A DNA stretch of 64,000 nt, taken from positions 1 through 64,000 of the forward strand of contig DATEOC010000088.1 of NCBI GenBank assembly GCA_035274425.1. The letters are read 5' to 3'. Position 1 is the first letter of the stretch. Each line of letters starts with the position of its first letter. Positions 44,750-53,667 of this stretch are shown piece by piece. Origin of the DNA: JADMIH01 sp035274425 (GTDB lineage: Bacteria > Chloroflexota > Chloroflexia > QHBQ01 > JADMIH01). Made by a program: the position numbers and the translations under genes. The notes below the pieces were generated by a model that searched no databases, was not told where the DNA came from, and saw nothing but the letters and a program-made list of their open reading frames with translations.

Positions 44750-45592
44750 TCACCTCAGCCCTGCGAAGAGGTCGCTTCTCCCTTCCGGCCTATCCGGTAA
44801 GGGGACTCCGGCGGCCAGCATGTAATATTCGGTGCCCCGCATCTTCTCGGCCAGGTCAGGGGGAAGGATGCTCCATCGCTCTATGTCGGCGGTCTGCGTG
44901 CGGTGGTGACGCATGCTGCGCTGCTTCACATCCATCCACTTGCGCACGTCGATCTCATTGGTAATCTGATCGTCATAAGAACCGAAAGTTGAGAAATCGA
45001 GCTTCAGGAAGTCGGAATCGGAGTCATATTGCAGCATCAAGTCGCGGAACTCCTCCATGCCTGAGCGAGAGAAGGTTGAATAGTAGAGGCGAGAGGTCTG
45101 CCACGGCTCGCGGTCTTCGGGGTAAAGGAGCGGGTCGGCGGCTGTGGTGAATGCCTCCGTCGCGAGCTTGTGTATCCTCAGGTGGTCTAGGTGGCCATAG
45201 CCTCCCTGCGGGTCGAAGGTGACCATGATAGTAGGCTTGAATTCGCGCACAATCGCCACCACCTTGCCGAGCGCTTGGTCATGGTCGGCATTGTGAAAGT
45301 TGGCAGGGTCGTCATTGTCGGGCGTGTCGACCCAGCCCGAGTCGCGGTAGTCCAGGAACCAGAGGTCCTTTATGCCGCACACCACCGCAGCCGCCCGCAA
45401 CTCCGCTTCGCGCACCTGGCCGATGTTCTCGCGGGTCGCGTCGACCGAAGGATGTATTTGTCCCGCCTCGCCACGCGTCGCGCAGACGAGGCCGGTCCTT
45501 ATACCTTCCGAAGCGGCTTGCGCGAAGACCCCACTCATCAACTGCTCGTCGTCGGGGTGGGCAAAAAGACCTAACAGCGATAAATCAGACAT
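44750..45592 (-). CDS. PIG-L family zinc deacetylase
   Basis: The 280-aa protein begins MSDLSLLGLFAHPDDEQLMS, with the AHPDDE zinc and catalytic motif of LmbE/PIG-L enzymes. A second motif (GYGHLDHLRIHKLA) supplies the third zinc ligand. The family removes N-acetyl groups from sugar conjugates such as GlcNAc-inositol or bacillithiol precursors; the substrate here is unknown. The ATG at 45592 is chosen because GAGGAGAAGG lies 3-4 bp upstream. The residue spacing fits family members of 220-290 aa. Confidence 0.92.
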   Translation of the reverse strand: MSDLSLLGLFAHPDDEQLMSGVFAQAASEGIRTGLVCATRGEAGQIHPSVDATRENIGQVREAELRAAAVVCGIKDLWFLDYRDSGWVDTPDNDDPANFHNADHDQALGKVVAIVREFKPTIMVTFDPQGGYGHLDHLRIHKLATEAFTTAADPLLYPEDREPWQTSRLYYSTFSRSGMEEFRDLMLQYDSDSDFLKLDFSTFGSYDDQITNEIDVRKWMDVKQRSMRHHRTQTADIERWSILPPDLAEKMRGTEYYMLAAGVPLPDRPEGRSDLFAGLR

Positions 45593-45724
45593 GAACCTTC
45601 TCCTCAAGGAGTAATACTTGAACGTAAAGACGCAAGGGGATCATAGAAGACCATTGTACACTATAACTGTAAGCGTTCATTGTAGCCCCTCCGCTTCTCA
45701 GCTATAATTGCTGTAACATCCAGA

Positions 45725-45775
45725 AATAATCTTGGCGGAATCTTGGCGCTCTTGGCGTCTTGGCGGTTCCGTTCA
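45725..45775. repeat. CTTGGCG-type repeat modules upstream of the ABC genes
   Basis: AATCTTGGCGGAATCTTGGC is followed by GCTCTTGGCGTCTTGGCGG. It is related to the last module of the composites at 31459 and 46838. Confidence 0.7.
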
Positions 45776-45820
45776 CTGCACCGATCTAGATGCGTTTGCC
45801 TTAGAAAAGAGAGGTACGGC

Positions 45821-46837
45821 TTGATAAGCGGAGAAAAGAGCGGCCTGGTGCTGAACGGGGCGCGTAAAGCATTCCAGAAGGTGGTGGCCGTAGACGACCT
45901 CAGCTTCACGGTGCCATCAGGCTCGATGTTCGGGCTGCTGGGGGCGAACGGCGCGGGGAAGACCACTACCCTCCGCATGATACTGAGCATCCTGCGGCCT
46001 GACGCGGGAAATATTACCTGGAACGGCACGCCCATTGACGACGTGCCCAGGCACGCGTTTGGCTATCTGCCGGAGGAGCGCGGCCTATACCCCAAGATGA
46101 AAGCGGGGGAGGAGCTTGTATTCCTCGCGGGGCTGAATGACGTGAGCGCACCCGAAGCGACGAAGCGAGCGCGCGCCCAACTGCAACGTCTCGGCCTCGG
46201 TGATGCCTGGAATCGCAAAGTGGAGGAGCTTTCCAAGGGGAACCAGCAGAAGGTGCAGGTGCTGGCGGCCATCCTGCACGAGCCGGACTTGATGCTCCTG
46301 GACGAGCCGTTCTCCGGCCTCGATCCAATCAACACCGAGCTGCTGCGTGAGACACTTATGCAAAGGCAAGCGCAAGGGCGCACCATCATCTTCTCCAGCC
46401 ATCGCCTCGAGCAGGTAGAGGCAGTCTGCGACCACGTAGCTATCATCCATAAGGGGCGGCTGCTAACCACAGGGCTGCTTTCAGACCTCAGACGCAAGTC
46501 AGGGCGCAAGCTGGTGGAGGTCGAATTCGCGGCTCCCAATAATGGGCAAGCTCTCGGCGTTGATACTTTTCTTACTTCCCTCGCACCCCTCAAAGTGACT
46601 TTAGAGAGCCAGCATAACGATACTTTGCGCCTGGAGATGGGCGACGGTGCGACCTCAGACCAGGTCCTGCGAACAGCGATGGAGCATGGCCCCGGCCCTG
46701 TTAGCCGCTTCGAGGTCGTAGAGCCAACGCTGCAAGAGATATTCATAGAAGCCGTAGCCGCCGCCGACCCCAGCGCCGTTGAGCAGCTCAAGGAGGAAGG
46801 CACGATGCCTGGGGGTGTGGTGCTGACGGAGGGATAG
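45821..46837 (+). CDS. ABC transporter ATP-binding protein (NatA-like)
   Basis: The 338-aa ATPase has Walker A GLLGANGAGKTTTLRMIL, signature ELSKGNQQKVQVLAAIL, Walker B LMLLDEPFSGLDP and the H-loop FSSHRLEQVE. The C-terminal domain resembles the DUF4162 tail of NatA-type exporters. It should energise the permease encoded at 47028. The start is set at the TTG at 45821, because GAGAGG lies 5 bp before it and the family N-terminus begins about there; the frame further upstream is repeat-derived. The stop codon is followed after 2 bp by repeat DNA. Confidence 0.94.
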   Translation: MISGEKSGLVLNGARKAFQKVVAVDDLSFTVPSGSMFGLLGANGAGKTTTLRMILSILRPDAGNITWNGTPIDDVPRHAFGYLPEERGLYPKMKAGEELVFLAGLNDVSAPEATKRARAQLQRLGLGDAWNRKVEELSKGNQQKVQVLAAILHEPDLMLLDEPFSGLDPINTELLRETLMQRQAQGRTIIFSSHRLEQVEAVCDHVAIIHKGRLLTTGLLSDLRRKSGRKLVEVEFAAPNNGQALGVDTFLTSLAPLKVTLESQHNDTLRLEMGDGATSDQVLRTAMEHGPGPVSRFEVVEPTLQEIFIEAVAAADPSAVEQLKEEGTMPGGVVLTEG

Positions 46838-46995
46838 GGCGGACGACGGACGACGGACGATAGAGTGAAACGTGATGCGTGATGCGTGAGATTAGTGTCC
46901 AACTCGTAATTCGTAATTCCATATAACCTCTGCGTCTCTGCGGTGAATAATTAGAATCTTGGCGTTCTTGGTTATCTTGGCGTCTTGGCGTTTAG
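46838..46995. repeat. Composite repeat between the two ABC genes
   Basis: Modules in order: GGACGAC heptamers, GTGAAACGTGATGCGTGATG, AACTCGTAATTCGTAATTCC, ACCTCTGCGTCTCTGCGGTG, and CTTGGCGTTCTTGGTTATCT then GGCGTCTTGGCG. The order matches 31459-31628. It splits what would be one operon. Confidence 0.85.
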
Positions 46996-47027
46996 ATGGT
47001 CTTGGACTCTGGACTTGCGAGGAGAGG

Positions 47028-48329
47028 ATGAACTTACGACATATAAGGCTTATCATAAAGCGCGAATATACACAGAGGATGAAGAGTCCGGGCTTCATCA
47101 TTGGGACCATACTGGGGGTAGTCGGGTTTCTGGCCCTGGCGTTCTTGCCGACGCTATTCAAGCTCCTGGAGTCGCAGAGCAATCAGAGGATTGCTATTGT
47201 CGATTCGAGGAATATCATTTATCCATATCTGCCCGCCGACACGGGGCCAGTGCCAACGCCCGACCCAAGCGCGGGGCTGTCGCAGCCGGGCGTGCCAGTC
47301 TCCACAGGCATAACTTTCGTCAAGGCCGACACAACAGACCTGAACGCGCTGAGCGAGCGGGTGAAGAGCGGCGCGCTGAACGCTTACGTGATTGTGGAGG
47401 GAGACAAGGCGAGCAACGTCAGCTTCCGCTACCAGGGTAAGGACCGGCCCAGCCAGTCTACATCGGCCCGGCTGCTCGCGCTGCTGAGCACGGCGGCGAT
47501 ACAGGCGAGGTTCCAGGAGAGCGGCATCACTCCAGAGCAAGCGCAGAACCTTTTCGCCACGCCTCCCTTCAAAGTTGAGCCAATCGTCGCGGGCACCCTC
47601 AAAGATGAGAAGGAATTTGCCCAGTCAGCGGGGCTTGTGTATGTGCTGCTTGTGCTCCTCTATATCACCATGCTTATGTACGGCATCCAGGTGGCGATGG
47701 GCGTAGTGGAGGAGAAGAGCAGCCGCGTGATGGAGATACTGATCACCGCTATACGTCCCATCGAATTGATGCTCGGCAAGGTGTTCGGGGTCGGCCTGCT
47801 CGGCCTGACGCAGTATGCGATATGGGTAGCGGCGGGGCTGGTGGTGCTCTTCCTGAGCGGGTCGCTAGGTAATACGCTAGAGACGGCGGGCGTGAACCTG
47901 GCAGCGGTGCCCGCTACAACGCTGATATTCTTCCTGCTCTTCTTCGTGCTCGGATACTTGCTGATCGCGTGCCTGTACGCGGCGCTTGGCTCCCTGGTAA
48001 ACCGTAGCGAGGATGTGAATAGCATCACTACGCCTATTACCCTGGTGATGGTCGCTACCTACCTCCTCTCTTTCTGGTCGTTGAGCAACCCCGAAGCGGA
48101 TGCGGTGAAGGCGCTGTCGTTCGTCCCATTCTTCACGCCAATGCTGATGTTCATACGGGTTGCGCTCTCCAACCCCAGTTGGTGGGAGGTGGCGCTGTCG
48201 ATCCTCTTGCTGGCGGCGAGCTGCCTCTTCTTCGCGTGGGTGGCGGCGAAGATATACCGCACAGGAGTGCTGCTATACGGCAAGCGCCCTTCGGTGCGCG
48301 AGATGGTGCGCCTCCTGCGGGGGGCTTAA
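47028..48329 (+). CDS. ABC-2 type permease (NatB-like)
   Basis: The 433-aa membrane protein has a first helix near residue 25 (FIIGTILGVVGFLALAF), a large extracytoplasmic domain to about 200, then five or six helices (VYVLLVLLYITMLMYGIQ, VFGVGLLGLTQYAIWVAAGL, LIFFLLFFVLGYLLIACLYA). VEEKSSRVMEILITAIRPIELMLGK is typical of ABC-2 exporters of the NatB group. The substrate is unknown (sodium, drugs or lipids are possible). The ATG at 47028 has a GGAGAGG ribosome binding site. The transporter partner is the ATPase at 45821, and a perfect hairpin terminator follows. Confidence 0.92.
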   Translation: MNLRHIRLIIKREYTQRMKSPGFIIGTILGVVGFLALAFLPTLFKLLESQSNQRIAIVDSRNIIYPYLPADTGPVPTPDPSAGLSQPGVPVSTGITFVKADTTDLNALSERVKSGALNAYVIVEGDKASNVSFRYQGKDRPSQSTSARLLALLSTAAIQARFQESGITPEQAQNLFATPPFKVEPIVAGTLKDEKEFAQSAGLVYVLLVLLYITMLMYGIQVAMGVVEEKSSRVMEILITAIRPIELMLGKVFGVGLLGLTQYAIWVAAGLVVLFLSGSLGNTLETAGVNLAAVPATTLIFFLLFFVLGYLLIACLYAALGSLVNRSEDVNSITTPITLVMVATYLLSFWSLSNPEADAVKALSFVPFFTPMLMFIRVALSNPSWWEVALSILLLAASCLFFAWVAAKIYRTGVLLYGKRPSVREMVRLLRGA

Positions 48330-48331
48330 GA

Positions 48332-48382
48332 TTCAAAATAAACATCACCGAAACCTGCGATTTCGGTGATGTTTATTTTGAA
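48332..48382. terminator. Perfect 22-bp hairpin terminator
   Basis: Arms starting TTCAAAATAAACATCACCGA are fully complementary across a 7-nt loop, ending in TTTATTTTGAA. It lies between the convergent permease and TPR genes and may serve both. Confidence 0.85.
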
Positions 48383-48402
48383 GAGAAAGAGAATGCTTCT
48401 CG

Positions 48403-51105
48403 CTAAGGCGAGGTTGGATAGGGCTGGATGTCGAAGCTGCTTATCTGGGCGAAGAGGTTGTCTACGTACATCTCTACGATGTAGTCCCCTGGGTCGAAGG
48501 AGTAGACGTTGCTGATGGAGTACTCCTCGCCAAAGACTTGCTCGGCCTCCCCGCTCTCACCTTTGTCCCAAACGTACTTGATCCGGTACTCCGGGCGCTC
48601 GTAGCCGTTGAGGAAGACCTTCCACTGCACGGTCTGGCCGTTCTGCATCCCTTCGAAACTGTATTTGGTGACTATCTCTTTGACCGGAGATGGGAACGAT
48701 TCGGCAAAGCTGTACTCCTCCTGGTCGGTGGACGACTTGGCGCCAAATTGGAATGCACCAATCACCGCGCTGACCTCCCCTTCCGGCGCTCGACCCGTAT
48801 TTTCGAGCGAGGCGATCAAGCTCTTCAGGTCACGGAACATTTCGGCGGCGGCTTGCTGGACTGCTTCAGGGTTGGCGATGGTCTCTCTGGGAGGCGCTTC
48901 TATCCAGGTAAGGGTCAGGTTCTCGAGGCGGAAGAATAGGCTTTCCAGGTCGCGCCCGCCCGCGTCGAGGAAGAACCAGAGCGATGGCGGTACCTTCTTG
49001 CCTGAGGCTTTTATGTCGGCCACCTGCTGCGTCACCTTGCTCATGGCGTCGCGATACGCAGCTTTTGCCTCGTCAATCTTCCCTGAGGCGAGTTGAGCGA
49101 TAGCCAGATTGAGGCGCACGGCTGACTGTTTGGGGTCAAGCTCCAGGCTATGGCGGCTCATCTTGATAGAGTCCTCGAAGCGCCCCTGGAGGTAATAGAT
49201 CCAACCGAGGTTCCAGGCTACCTTGGCGTCGTCCTGGCCTGCGGCCTGGGTCTCCTCATAGTCCTTAGCGGCGGCTATGTGCCCTTCGGGGCTGGCGAGA
49301 GCGAGGTGAGCTTCTCCTCTACCTGCAAGGGCGTTCGCGTAACCGGGAGATAGGCTCAGCGCCTCGTCGAAAGCGGCCACCGCGCCATGAGCATCACCTC
49401 GCCAATTGAGCCCCACCCCGCGAGCATATGCCGCTACAGCCGAGTCGGGTATGTACTTGACAGGCTCCCCGAAGACGGAAAGGACCGACCCCACAGTTAC
49501 CAGGCTGATCGCCGTGCCAACGGTCACGAAGACGGGGCGCGCCAAACCGGAGAAAGAGAGAGAGAGGCCAAATAGGGCCAGCGCCGCCGCCAGCAGCGTC
49601 AGGTGGACGATGTAGGCGTTGGCCTTGTTCTCCCAGATATTGTTGAGGTCGCCCGACAGCCGGGAGCGCTCCGACAGCTCTGTACGCTTCGTGAGGTAGA
49701 CGTCCGCTTCATAGCCCGACACGTCGGGGAAGGACTGCGTTTTGGGGTCGAAGTAGGGGGGTGCCATAAGCTGCGGTGCGGGGATAGGCGTCTCTTGCGG
49801 CGGTGCCTCCTCGTCGTCAGAAATGATCACGGGGGCCGCAAGCTCCTCACTCAGCCTGAGCGTCTCCGTCATAACGTTGCGAAGGCGTTCGGCTGTGCGG
49901 CCATCGCCCACAGTCTCCGCCGAAAGGGCTTCAACGAGAAGCTCCTCCCAGGTGCGATACGCAGAGCCATACTGGAAATTGACCAGCGCCTTACCCGTGG
50001 ACTCGGTGCCGAGCGCTTCCGACGCGAAACGCTGAGCATCGCGTATCGCCTGGTCCCCCTTCGCGCCGGCGTCGGCCTGGAGCCATCCGACAACAGCGGC
50101 AAAGAGGGTCAGTGTCGCAATGAGCACGGTGACCACTTCTTTGAAGCGCCCTTCAGTCGCGGACTCCTCACCATTTCGGCGGGACGGGTCGCTATGCATA
50201 TCATAAGCTGGGGCACTGTGAGGGTCGAAGGCAGGCTGGCGGCTCCTGCGCCTTATCAGGGTGAAAACGACAAGCGCGGTAGTCAAGATGATAAGCACCA
50301 CGCCCGTTATGAGAGAGACAAGCTCCGAGGCGCGATATATGTCGGGCAGCGCCGCGTCTGCCTCTATCGCCCAGGCGTCAATTCCACCCAACAATATGAA
50401 TACCAGGCCACCCAGCGCCATGACGTACTTGACAGGGTGCTTGTCGATGGTCTCGGCGAAGGCGAAAAGCCAGAGCGAAATCGCTAATATGACGAGGGTC
50501 GCTATGAGGGCGACCGACCTGGCACGATACTGGTCGGCGGTGACGAACTGCGGCTCAGGGTCGAGGTCTTTAGCCAGCGCCGCCTCAGCGAGGTTTTCGG
50601 CCCGCTCGCGCTCGGCGTCATAGTTGTTGTTCTCATCGAGGTAGCGCACCTCGAAGAAGTTGCGGCTGGTGATAGCGAGGTCGGCATTCTCGATGATGGG
50701 GCGGAGTATCTCCTTTATCTCTTCTTCGGTGATTTCGGTGCGCTCCGCGATCTCGGCGTTCGCCTGGTCTATCTCCGTCAGGGCAAGCTGAAGGTAGCGG
50801 AAGTATTCAAGGTGAGCCGCCCGGTGCTGGCTCGCCTTGATGCTGCCGGTAGTGGTCGCCTCCTGGAGGTTGAGGGAAGCGAGGAGGCCGGAGTCCTCGG
50901 TGTTGCCCGCGAAGGTGCCCGCAACCGCAGAGCGCCAGGCCACTATCGCGCCCAGGATGGTCACGAGGGCAATCATGAGCGCGACGATAGTCCTGAAAGT
51001 ATCGCCCTCCTCACGCGGCTTGATGTTGCCTTGTTTATCTACTCGCCCGGAAAGCCGGGCGATGAGCATCCTGAAGCGTTGGAGTATCCCAGGTCTTCTA
51101 CCCAT
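48403..51105 (-). CDS. Large membrane protein with TPR repeats, unknown function
   Basis: The 900-aa protein starts MGRRPGILQRFRMLI with an AGAAAGGAA ribosome binding site. The N-terminal half alternates membrane helices (IVALMIALVTILGAIVAW, ALIATLVILAISLWLFAF, VTVLIATLTLFAAVVGWL, LLAAALALFGLSLSFSG) with soluble helical loops, and has an internal duplication (FRTIVALMIALVT and FKEVVTVLIATLT units). Residues about 590-740 are TPR repeats (AYARGVGLNWRGDAHGAVAA, AFDEALSLSPGYANALAGRG, AKVAWNLGWIYYLQGRF). The C-terminus is a beta-rich domain. No family is assigned. The lipoprotein at 51313 is another TPR protein on the same strand just upstream. Confidence 0.75.
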   Translation of the reverse strand: MGRRPGILQRFRMLIARLSGRVDKQGNIKPREEGDTFRTIVALMIALVTILGAIVAWRSAVAGTFAGNTEDSGLLASLNLQEATTTGSIKASQHRAAHLEYFRYLQLALTEIDQANAEIAERTEITEEEIKEILRPIIENADLAITSRNFFEVRYLDENNNYDAERERAENLAEAALAKDLDPEPQFVTADQYRARSVALIATLVILAISLWLFAFAETIDKHPVKYVMALGGLVFILLGGIDAWAIEADAALPDIYRASELVSLITGVVLIILTTALVVFTLIRRRSRQPAFDPHSAPAYDMHSDPSRRNGEESATEGRFKEVVTVLIATLTLFAAVVGWLQADAGAKGDQAIRDAQRFASEALGTESTGKALVNFQYGSAYRTWEELLVEALSAETVGDGRTAERLRNVMTETLRLSEELAAPVIISDDEEAPPQETPIPAPQLMAPPYFDPKTQSFPDVSGYEADVYLTKRTELSERSRLSGDLNNIWENKANAYIVHLTLLAAALALFGLSLSFSGLARPVFVTVGTAISLVTVGSVLSVFGEPVKYIPDSAVAAYARGVGLNWRGDAHGAVAAFDEALSLSPGYANALAGRGEAHLALASPEGHIAAAKDYEETQAAGQDDAKVAWNLGWIYYLQGRFEDSIKMSRHSLELDPKQSAVRLNLAIAQLASGKIDEAKAAYRDAMSKVTQQVADIKASGKKVPPSLWFFLDAGGRDLESLFFRLENLTLTWIEAPPRETIANPEAVQQAAAEMFRDLKSLIASLENTGRAPEGEVSAVIGAFQFGAKSSTDQEEYSFAESFPSPVKEIVTKYSFEGMQNGQTVQWKVFLNGYERPEYRIKYVWDKGESGEAEQVFGEEYSISNVYSFDPGDYIVEMYVDNLFAQISSFDIQPYPTSP

Positions 51106-51203
51106 AGATGGTTCCTTTCTGGAGATGGATATTAAGAAGTGATCTGCGAGCCGGCAAAAGATGGGCAACTGGGAGGTTAATACGCTGAAGCACATCTCCC
51201 CAT

Positions 51204-51282
51204 GTCATTCCGAACGAAGTGAGGAATCTAAAGCTCTAGCCACCTGACGAACTCGGAGATCCCTCACTTCGTTCGGAATGAC
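51204..51282. repeat. Palindromic intergenic repeat, copy 4 (GTCATTCCGAACG family)
   Basis: GTCATTCCGAACGAAGTGAG pairs with CTCACTTCGTTCGGAATGAC almost perfectly around about 35 bp. It lies between the two TPR genes. Confidence 0.85.
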
Positions 51283-51312
51283 ACTCTTTTTACTTTCGCT
51301 ATTACAGATACA

Positions 51313-51864
51313 TTAAGGTGTTGGAGCCTGTAGCTGATCGAGGTATTGTTGAGCGGCCTTCCCTTCGGACGAATCTTTAGCCAGCTCAATGACCTTCTTG
51401 AAGTCGGTGATGGCCGCGTCGTTCTGCTGCTTAGACATATTGCAGATGCCTCTTATGTAGAATGCCTTCGAGTAGTCCGACCTGACCTTGATAGCTTCGT
51501 CCGCATCAGCGATACCCTTATCGAAATCCCCCTTTGCTGCATAGGCACCTGCGCGGTTGACCAGGGCGGTCGCCTGGTCTTCAACTCTCGACAGTTTAAG
51601 GTCCAGCGCTTTGGTTTCGTCCTCGATGGCCTTGTCCGGTTCGTTCTTTGTGGCCCACACCGCGCCCCGGTTCATATATGCGACCGCGAGGTTTGGGTCT
51701 AACCTGATCGCCTCATTGAAGTCGGCAAGCGCGCCATCTATATCCCCTGCGTTGAACTTGTCTGTACCTGCATTGTACTTCGTCTCGGCCTCTGATAGAC
51801 CGCAGGCGGTCAAGGTAACAGACACGAGCAGCAATAGCGCCACAATCGATAGATACTTTCGCAT
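51313..51864 (-). CDS. TPR lipoprotein
   Basis: The 183-aa protein begins MRKYLSIVALLLLVSVTLTAC, a signal peptide with a lipobox (LTAC), so it should be lipid-anchored outside the membrane. Three to four TPR units follow (KFNAGDIDGALADFNEAIRL, LAVAYMNRGAVWATKNEPDK, AYAAKGDFDKGIADADEAI, AFYIRGICNMSKQQNDAAI). TPRs bind protein partners; none is identifiable. The ATG at 51864 is chosen for its GGAGAGGATA ribosome binding site. Confidence 0.88.
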   Translation of the reverse strand: MRKYLSIVALLLLVSVTLTACGLSEAETKYNAGTDKFNAGDIDGALADFNEAIRLDPNLAVAYMNRGAVWATKNEPDKAIEDETKALDLKLSRVEDQATALVNRAGAYAAKGDFDKGIADADEAIKVRSDYSKAFYIRGICNMSKQQNDAAITDFKKVIELAKDSSEGKAAQQYLDQLQAPTP

Positions 51865-52021
51865 TATCCTCTCCTCCCGTTGATGCAAGCCGGTAATAGG
51901 GACATCCGCGCAGCTATAAAAAGCGTAATAAGGCAGCACCCGCGCGAGAATATTTTAGCACATCTAGACAACTGATGCTGGTCCTCCACTTAGCGCTTTC
52001 CCGGAGGGAACGGCCTTGTCT

Positions 52022-52066
52022 TCACCCATCAAAATGAGCGCCTGCGGCGCTCATTTTGATGGGTGA
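52022..52066. terminator. Perfect 21-bp hairpin with TGC loop
   Basis: Arms starting TCACCCATCAAAATGAGCGC are exactly complementary across a 3-nt TGC loop, the same loop as at 29884. It lies 27 bp past the aldolase stop codon on the minus strand. Confidence 0.8.
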
Positions 52067-52092
52067 TCTATTCCTGGCTGAAGTGTGGGGGT

Positions 52093-53055
52093 TTACACGC
52101 TCCTCATCAGTTGCAACAGCTTCTCACTGATTTCGAGCGCTTCGTTCATGGGGCGCTGCCAGAGGTTCCTGCCGAAGATGAGGCCGGTAGCGCCGTTCTC
52201 CATAGTGGTGCGCGCTTTGAGCATGAGGTCTTCGTCGCTCACCTTGCTGCCGCCGGAGAAGAGCACCAGGGCACGCCCCGCGGAGGCGACCACCTTGCTC
52301 ACCACGCCCGCATAGCCCAGCTCCATAGTGTTGTAAGGCTTGGGCTGGTCGGGGCTGGACTTCTCATAGTCGGGCACGTTCAGTTTCACCACGTCGGCAC
52401 CCAGCTCGAGCGCCAGGCGGGCCGCGTAGTCAACCGCGTAGAGGGAGTCGTTGCCACCCTTCGTCTTGACTGCCTCGCCGCGAGGGTAGGCCCAGACGAT
52501 GAGGGGCATCCCGTACTTCTCGCACTCCTGGCGGACGTGGTTCATCTGGAGGATATCCTGGTCCTGGCGGGGAGAGCCGACGTAAAGAGTATAGCCGACG
52601 CCATCCGCTCCCAGGCGAACGGCATCTTCGACGGTGGCGTCGAGGGTGGAGAAAGGCTGGGCATCTGAGGGGATGTTGGTCTTGCCGTTGACTTTCAGCA
52701 CGAGAGGGACCTTGCCCGCGTACTTGTTCATGTACTTGGTGGCGAGGCCGATGTGGAACACTATGCCTGAGAACCCACCCTCGACCGCCAGCTTCAGCTG
52801 GAACTCAGGGTCGAGCGCGGGGGGATTGATGAGGAAATCTATCGGGCCGTGCTCAAGCCCCTGGTCGATAGGGAGGAGCATCATCGTGCCGTTGCCGGGT
52901 CCGTGCTCGTACATGAGCCTGTGGAGGCGGGCCTTTTTTCCGGTGGGGAGGTCGAGGTCCTCCAGGCGGGGCCGCGTAACTTTCTCTGTAGCAGGTTGGC
53001 TGCCGTTCTTGTCCCCGGCGCTCTGCTGAGTGCCACTCTTCTCAAGGGTTTCCAT
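52093..53055 (-). CDS. Class I fructose-bisphosphate aldolase (DhnA/archaeal type)
   Basis: The 320-aa TIM-barrel aldolase interconverts fructose 1,6-bisphosphate with the triose phosphates. Motifs of the DhnA-type class I family are MLLPIDQGLEHGPIDF, VPLVLKVNGKT, GADGVGYTLYVGS, GMPLIVWAYPRG, ELGADVVKLNVPD (Schiff-base Lys region), LFSGGSKVSD and GATGLIFGRNLWQRP. The N-terminal 25 residues are polar and extra. GGAGG upstream of the ATG is the ribosome binding site. Related enzymes act on other sugar phosphates, so the substrate is a family-level call. Confidence 0.9.
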   Translation of the reverse strand: METLEKSGTQQSAGDKNGSQPATEKVTRPRLEDLDLPTGKKARLHRLMYEHGPGNGTMMLLPIDQGLEHGPIDFLINPPALDPEFQLKLAVEGGFSGIVFHIGLATKYMNKYAGKVPLVLKVNGKTNIPSDAQPFSTLDATVEDAVRLGADGVGYTLYVGSPRQDQDILQMNHVRQECEKYGMPLIVWAYPRGEAVKTKGGNDSLYAVDYAARLALELGADVVKLNVPDYEKSSPDQPKPYNTMELGYAGVVSKVVASAGRALVLFSGGSKVSDEDLMLKARTTMENGATGLIFGRNLWQRPMNEALEISEKLLQLMRSV

Positions 53056-53161
53056 ATTGGGGTATCCTCCTTGTTACTCCCCGGCTGCTCTGCCGGGCGG
53101 ATGCTCACCGCGCTGTGAGTTTCGACCCATTGTACAAGAGCGGGTGGGGGCAGTCAAGCGG

Positions 53162-53361
53162 GCGGACGACGGACGACGGACGACGGACGACAGATTGATT
53201 AATCACAAAGAACACAAAGACACGAAGGCCACGAAGATTTATTGGGATTGGCAGTACCATACCTTTCACTGCGTCTCTACGGTGAACAAAACCATAAATA
53301 TCTTTGTGTTCTTTGTGGCCTTTGTGGTCTTTGTGATTAAATCATCCGTCGTCCGTCGTCC
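53162..53361. repeat. Composite palindromic repeat between aldolase and SelW-like genes
   Basis: GGACGAC heptamers, then AATCACAAAGAACACAAAGA and further CACGAAGG units, a centre of about 60 bp, the inverted CTTTGTGTTCTTTGTGGCCT units, and inverted GTCGTCC heptamers. The 309-bp gap 53056-53364 is almost entirely this element. It ends 3 bp before the stop codon of the SelW-like gene. Confidence 0.85.
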
Positions 53362-53364
53362 AGG

Positions 53365-53604
53365 TTAGGCGGCCAGCTTGCGGCGGAGGAGGCTCACGAT
53401 TTCTCCCGGCTCCGCGTGGCGCTTGGTCATGTGCTTGGAGAAGAGGAGCTGTCCGTTCACCAACACGTCGAAGCGGCCTTTGGAGCCTCTGACCAGGGTT
53501 ATGCTTTCAAGGTCGTCGCCATACGCTTCTATTAGCTCGCCCGCCAAACTGACGGCGCGTGGCCCGTAGTGTCATTCCTGGCAGTAGATGATCTCGACTT
53601 TCAT
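53365..53604 (-). CDS. SelW-like (Rdx family) selenoprotein, Sec encoded by in-frame TGA
   Basis: Reading from the ATG at 53604 (GGAGGT ribosome binding site 9 bp upstream) gives MKVEIIYCQE, then TGA at 53572-53574, then HYGPRAVSLAGELIEAYGDD and on to KLAA, stop at 53365. If TGA is read as selenocysteine, the product is 79 aa with a CxxU redox motif (Cys8, Sec11), the hallmark of Rdx/SelW/SelT/SelH thioredoxin-like proteins. The downstream ITLVRGSKGRFDVLVNGQLL and FSKHMTKRHAEPGEI match that family's second strand and helix. Such proteins act as small thiol oxidoreductases. A stem-loop follows the TGA. SelA is encoded at 30032. Without selenocysteine decoding the gene would be broken. Confidence 0.88.
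53536..53574 (-). promoter_or_regulatory. Putative bacterial SECIS stem-loop
   Basis: In the mRNA, the bases after UGA form an imperfect stem (CCACGCGCC against GGCGGGCG) with apical loop GUCAGUUU, beginning about 11 nt downstream. Bacterial SECIS elements sit directly after UGA with a G/U-containing loop bound by SelB. Position and size fit; the fold was drawn by eye. Confidence 0.5.
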
Positions 53605-53667
53605 GGTGTAGTACCTCCTATGGTGGGTTCCACAGGTATGTTGAGCATAGGTTGTGCCAAGAGGGGA

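Noticed and set aside
53365..53547. Short 60-aa protein starting at 53547
   Set aside because: It lacks the CxxC/U active site and a ribosome binding site; the longer reading with selenocysteine from 53604 explains both.
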